Assembly: GCA_007844125.1 (NCBI GenBank)
Contig: CM017563.1
Location: forward strand, 30,999,828-31,063,827
Reading direction: 5' to 3'
Source: Sinonovacula constricta
Lineage: Eukaryota; Mollusca; Bivalvia; Cardiida; Solecurtidae
Length of the DNA: 64,000 nt
Positions within the stretch are counted from its first letter, which is position 1. Every line of letters starts with the position of its first letter. The translations under genes and the position numbers were made by a program. Below the pieces are notes generated by a model. The model did no database searches. It was not told the DNA's origin and saw only the letters and a program-made list of their open reading frames with translations. Below are positions 60,261-64,000 of this stretch, piece after piece.

Positions 60261-63200
60261 TCACAGGCCCTTATAAATAATGCTTAAAGCGTGCATTCAA
60301 GCAAACACTTTGAAACGTTTTCGATATAAATACGAGCCTTAAAATTTTGATATCGGGGATTTGGGTGTTTGGTGTTAGTTATGGGTGAGACATGGGAAGG
60401 TTTACAATCTAAAAAAACGCATTTTTAAAGCAAATATTTGATTTTAGTGTTCCATGGCTCTAAAGTATTTGATAGGAGCATATCTTCAAGTTTTGTATAT
60501 TTAATTACATTGTATATTTTTATAAGTTTTCATGCTACTTTATCGCTATTTTACTGTATAAGATATGTGTAGACTGTAATGCGAGAGAAAAGTCTACTTG
60601 TTGGTTAATTTTAGAATACAACGACTGGATTGTAATGTGAAAACTGGAATGAAGAATGATTTTTTATGCATTTTATTTGAATTCTTTCTTAAACGGAACT
60701 GTCAGTTTTTGCATTAAATACACCCATAACTTATTTTGTTATATAACACTGGTGTAATACAGCATTTTTACTGATGACGTCATAATGAAGTTTCTCTCAT
60801 ACCACTATTCCACCAAGTATTGATTTTAAATCTTTGCAAAATTGCATATTTGCGACAAAAACCATACGATAAAATAATTTTAGATTTCCTTTTTATTTAA
60901 TGAAGTGGACTCAACTCAGTATTGATCTATACAAATATCAATTCAAACATGAGAACAAAGTTTATAATGTCAAATGAAACAAATGTTGGCACACTAAATT
61001 CCTGTATTAGGTTATAATATTTAAAAATAATATATAATTCAAAATACATAATTTAGATTGACATTAAAATGTTCACAATGTGCCATGAATAACAATGTCG
61101 ATAGATGTATTATTTGAAAGACCTAAACCTTATTCATACATATGACTTAGTAAAAGGATACTATCAGGGTCATTTTATAATATACCAACCACATATTCTT
61201 TCCGAGAAAACGAGTCAAAAGATTCTTTATCAACAAGTTTCATACTATTATCATATAGCAAATAAATTACTAGAAGGAATCCAATTTACTCAATGTTTTT
61301 ATATCAGTCAGTAGCAATGATTGATTAGCAATTACTTTTCTTGAATTGGATTTTTATTCTGATTTCTGCACTGAAAACATTTCAAGTAAGAAAAAGGCCC
61401 AGAGCTCGATTTATTTATTTGCTGAATATAAACGGAACGTTTTCCCATTTGCAACCATTGAAAACAGAAATAGAAAAGTTTCTTAACAATCTGACGATTC
61501 GTGTATCTTGCATCAATACCTGGTCGAACTGTTCACTCTTGTAACATTGGTATGTAAATGCTGCTGCATGCTAATATGATTTCTTGAAAATGCAATCAAT
61601 CTCACAAGATTATTTCTATAAAAACCCGTAAGATGAAGCTAATCTAATGTAAGATGTTTTAGAACTTTGAACTAAGTAAAGCAATCGTTGATGCTTTCAT
61701 GTTATAGTAAAGGATTTCTATAAAATCATCTCCTTCGTTTCCGTTGGTGCTTAAGTTGCAATAGAAAACGGAGAAAAGTGAGAAATAAGCTCTTGATGTT
61801 TGCATTTAAATTCTAGTTTTTAAATTTAAAATGTTGAAAGATATGTTGTTAAAATGCTTTGTTTAATAGCGATTTTGATACAAAAGACACACAAATTAGA
61901 TTACTACAATTTCTTTCTTTTAAACTTTTATTTAATTTTATGTATTTCCATATATGAAAGATTTCTTTATTATGTAAACCTTAAAAACCCGTCGTGTTAA
62001 TAAGGCTACCATTGTTAAATATTAATTTGCTCAAAAAGATAAGATCCAGGTTACTGCTACCGTGTTATTACACACACCTTTTTACACAAGAGAGTATCTG
62101 TAATGGAAAGCATTTAAACACTCTTGAACAGTATTTAGAAAATATCGAACAATATTAAATATTAGAACCAGTGATTCAATTGTTACCTAGTAAATGTAAT
62201 TAGAATTCATTATTATGTTTCATCTATTTTTATGAGCACTTTTGATAAGACATTTAATTAGTTTAGGGTAAGTTTTAGGGCATGTAATGAAATTTGCTAT
62301 ACTTTTATTACAGCTGGAATTTATTAACTACTGCTCCAAATAGGTCTAAACAAAGGCTTAAACTGTGAATTTAATATAATATTTTAATAAATTTAAATAG
62401 TTGTTTCCTATTGTCTGCTTGTTTAAATTTGTGTTATCTTCCGATTTTTAGTTAACATATGTTATCTGCACGTCAACGTGTAAAATACGACTAGAATGCA
62501 TTTCATTTCTTCATTCGATTTTGCACGAAGGTTTTGATTTGTCCCTTTCATGAAAAGAAAGCATTTTACCATTTACCAAACTAAATAAAGGTACAGACCT
62601 ACGTCGAAAATCTGTGCACACACGTTTATGAATGCATCCTCTATTTTGAAAGACTATGGCATCATATATATCATTTACTATATTTCCATCTCGTGGGCAT
62701 GAAAATAACGATGGAACGTGTTTTACACAAACGCATTTATGCTGTTCATAATAAGTTATATATACGAATATTGACTTCATTTATAATATTATTAATTGGA
62801 TACAAATTCTTTAAGCATATATTAACTCATTCAAGTTTATAGTAAGGTCTAATTAACAACTTCAGACATACGTGTAGGGCAGTCGCCTAGTGATCATGTT
62901 GTTGTCTTTTCTAATCACACCATCTTAATCTAGACAAATACCCAAAATGTCATACTAACTATATGTTTCTAAGGAAACAGTGATAGATCCTGCCAAAGTA
63001 CTTTTGATTTTCGATCGTGTTATTGGTTGGACTTCCTTTTTATCGCCAGTTTCTCGTGATCGTTTACCAAATATTCGTATCTGCAAGTTAAATGTTTCTT
63101 AATTTTGCCAATTATCAAATGACAGGTTACAAATAGCTATGCATATCTGAGGAGCTATTAAAAAAATTAATTTCAATTAGTTCATATTTTTGTCACAGGA

Positions 63201-64000
63201 TTATTGTCACATTAACACATGTTTTATGATATATTGACGAAGCCTGGTACATGTATTATATTAATGTATACAAGTTATGTCCATATATATTTGTATAACT
63301 CAAACGACAAGTAGAAGACTAACACAAATGTGCCACAAACCTTATTATATGACAAATATAAAAAAGAAGTAAAAGAAAAGAATATTATAATGTTCATCGT
63401 GTCCATAGATTTATTGAACTGGTCATAACTAAGATGAAAAATATTTAATTCGTATGTTTAATTAAATGTTTTAATTAAATTCTCAATTACACGAATCAAT
63501 AATGACGATCACAATATTGATTGCGACAAACTTATAATTACAAATTAATGCTAGGTAGCTATTTGATGCATGTTGTCTTGATCCGAATTGTCGGTGATAT
63601 CTTTTTTCAATCTTGGTTAATAATGAGTTAAAGTTGACGAGTATCTGCACTATTCTAACTAAAATGATTTATATCGAATAAATTTGTAATCTTTACACAC
63701 ACAAACAGCCTAAAACAAGTTTTATATGTCGTCGTTGTTTTTTTGTTTTTTTTACTTTTTAATGTTGAAATAGATATATATTCTAAAAACAAAAACATAA
63801 TATTCACTAAATAATAAATAAGCAAAGTGGACAAAAGTGAAAAAAATATGTTCAATGTCTGCTTTTATGTAGACGAAGCAAGGAAAAGTACCCAAAAATC
63901 TTTAATCTATTTACCAATGCCCATTTTGCCAATCAACTTATAATCAACATATCAGACGATTTACTCGCGTGGTGCTTGTATAGAAACGTCGAATACCAGA
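60261..64000. other. Non-coding stretch, in part shared with copy B
   Basis: Bases 60261-61640 are C-specific and hold no recognised gene; frames at 61105-61314 and 61341-61544 have no known domain. From 61650 the sequence follows copy B (61650-61770, 62600-62820, 63305-63460) and then A and B (63480-63600, 63890-64000). The element X insertion of copy B is absent at 63450-63485. Confidence 0.55.

Larger units (their letters stand above)
42825..64000 (+). repeat. Copy C of the giant tandem unit, cut by the window end
   Basis: Third copy. It starts abruptly at the equivalent of A 2020 and B 27985, so the first 2 kb of the unit, including the minisatellite locus, is absent. It runs in order with A from 42880 to about 58870 and with B from 59160 to 63460, then with both from 63480 to the last base. 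It therefore holds the fullest version of the middle of the unit. The window stops inside the promoter-like block seen at 21462-21534 and 35662-35734. Confidence 0.82.

Noticed and set aside
1..64000. Assembly artefact or two haplotypes joined in tandem
   Set aside because: The copies differ by far too many substitutions and by large insertions for alleles, and each has its own mobile elements.
1..64000. Integrated virus or LTR retrotransposon as the giant unit
   Set aside because: No LTR pairs and no capsid, integrase, polymerase or other viral-type reading frame is visible apart from LINE tails.

Overview
This window looks like gene-poor nuclear DNA from an animal, most likely a bivalve or other mollusc. 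It is AT-rich and has no bacterial-style gene packing. It carries tRNA-derived SINEs with A and B boxes, 5'-truncated non-LTR retrotransposons with AATAAA signals and A-rich or short-repeat tails, and long microsatellites. The organism is inferred from the style of these repeats, not from any host gene. I found no intact host protein gene, rRNA, functional tRNA or CRISPR array. The protein-like pieces are retrotransposon 3' ends, one dispersed unknown element, and a few short candidate exons.

The main structure is a decayed giant tandem repeat. One long non-coding unit occurs three times in the same orientation: copy A (about 1-26130), copy B (about 26130-41560) and copy C (about 42825 to the window end). 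Many blocks of 100-300 bases match by eye in the same order in two or three copies. Each copy has lost different segments. B joins sequence matching A 6370 almost directly to sequence matching C 59160, so it lacks more than 10 kb. A lacks most of the segment seen at C 59160-63480. C lacks the first 2 kb. No reading frame I tested is conserved between copies. Two promoter-like layouts are: a TGACGTCA site 37 bases from a TATAAAA box (A and C), and a bZIP-like palindrome 65 bases from a TATAAAAG box (A and B, with the TATA in C cut off by the window end).

Later insertions lie on this framework and often have a matching empty site in another copy. They include a 39-base minisatellite expanded only in A, with about one unit in B; a LINE end in B with a perfect 15-base target duplication; a 1 kb LINE end in A; SINEs of at least three families; an A-specific 0.6 kb insertion with promoter, short ORF and a 25-base inverted repeat; and at least ten copies or fragments of an unnamed element, here called element X. 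Two X copies keep the same reading frame with mostly synonymous differences.

All comparisons were made by eye on the sequence. Boundaries are approximate unless exact bases are quoted.
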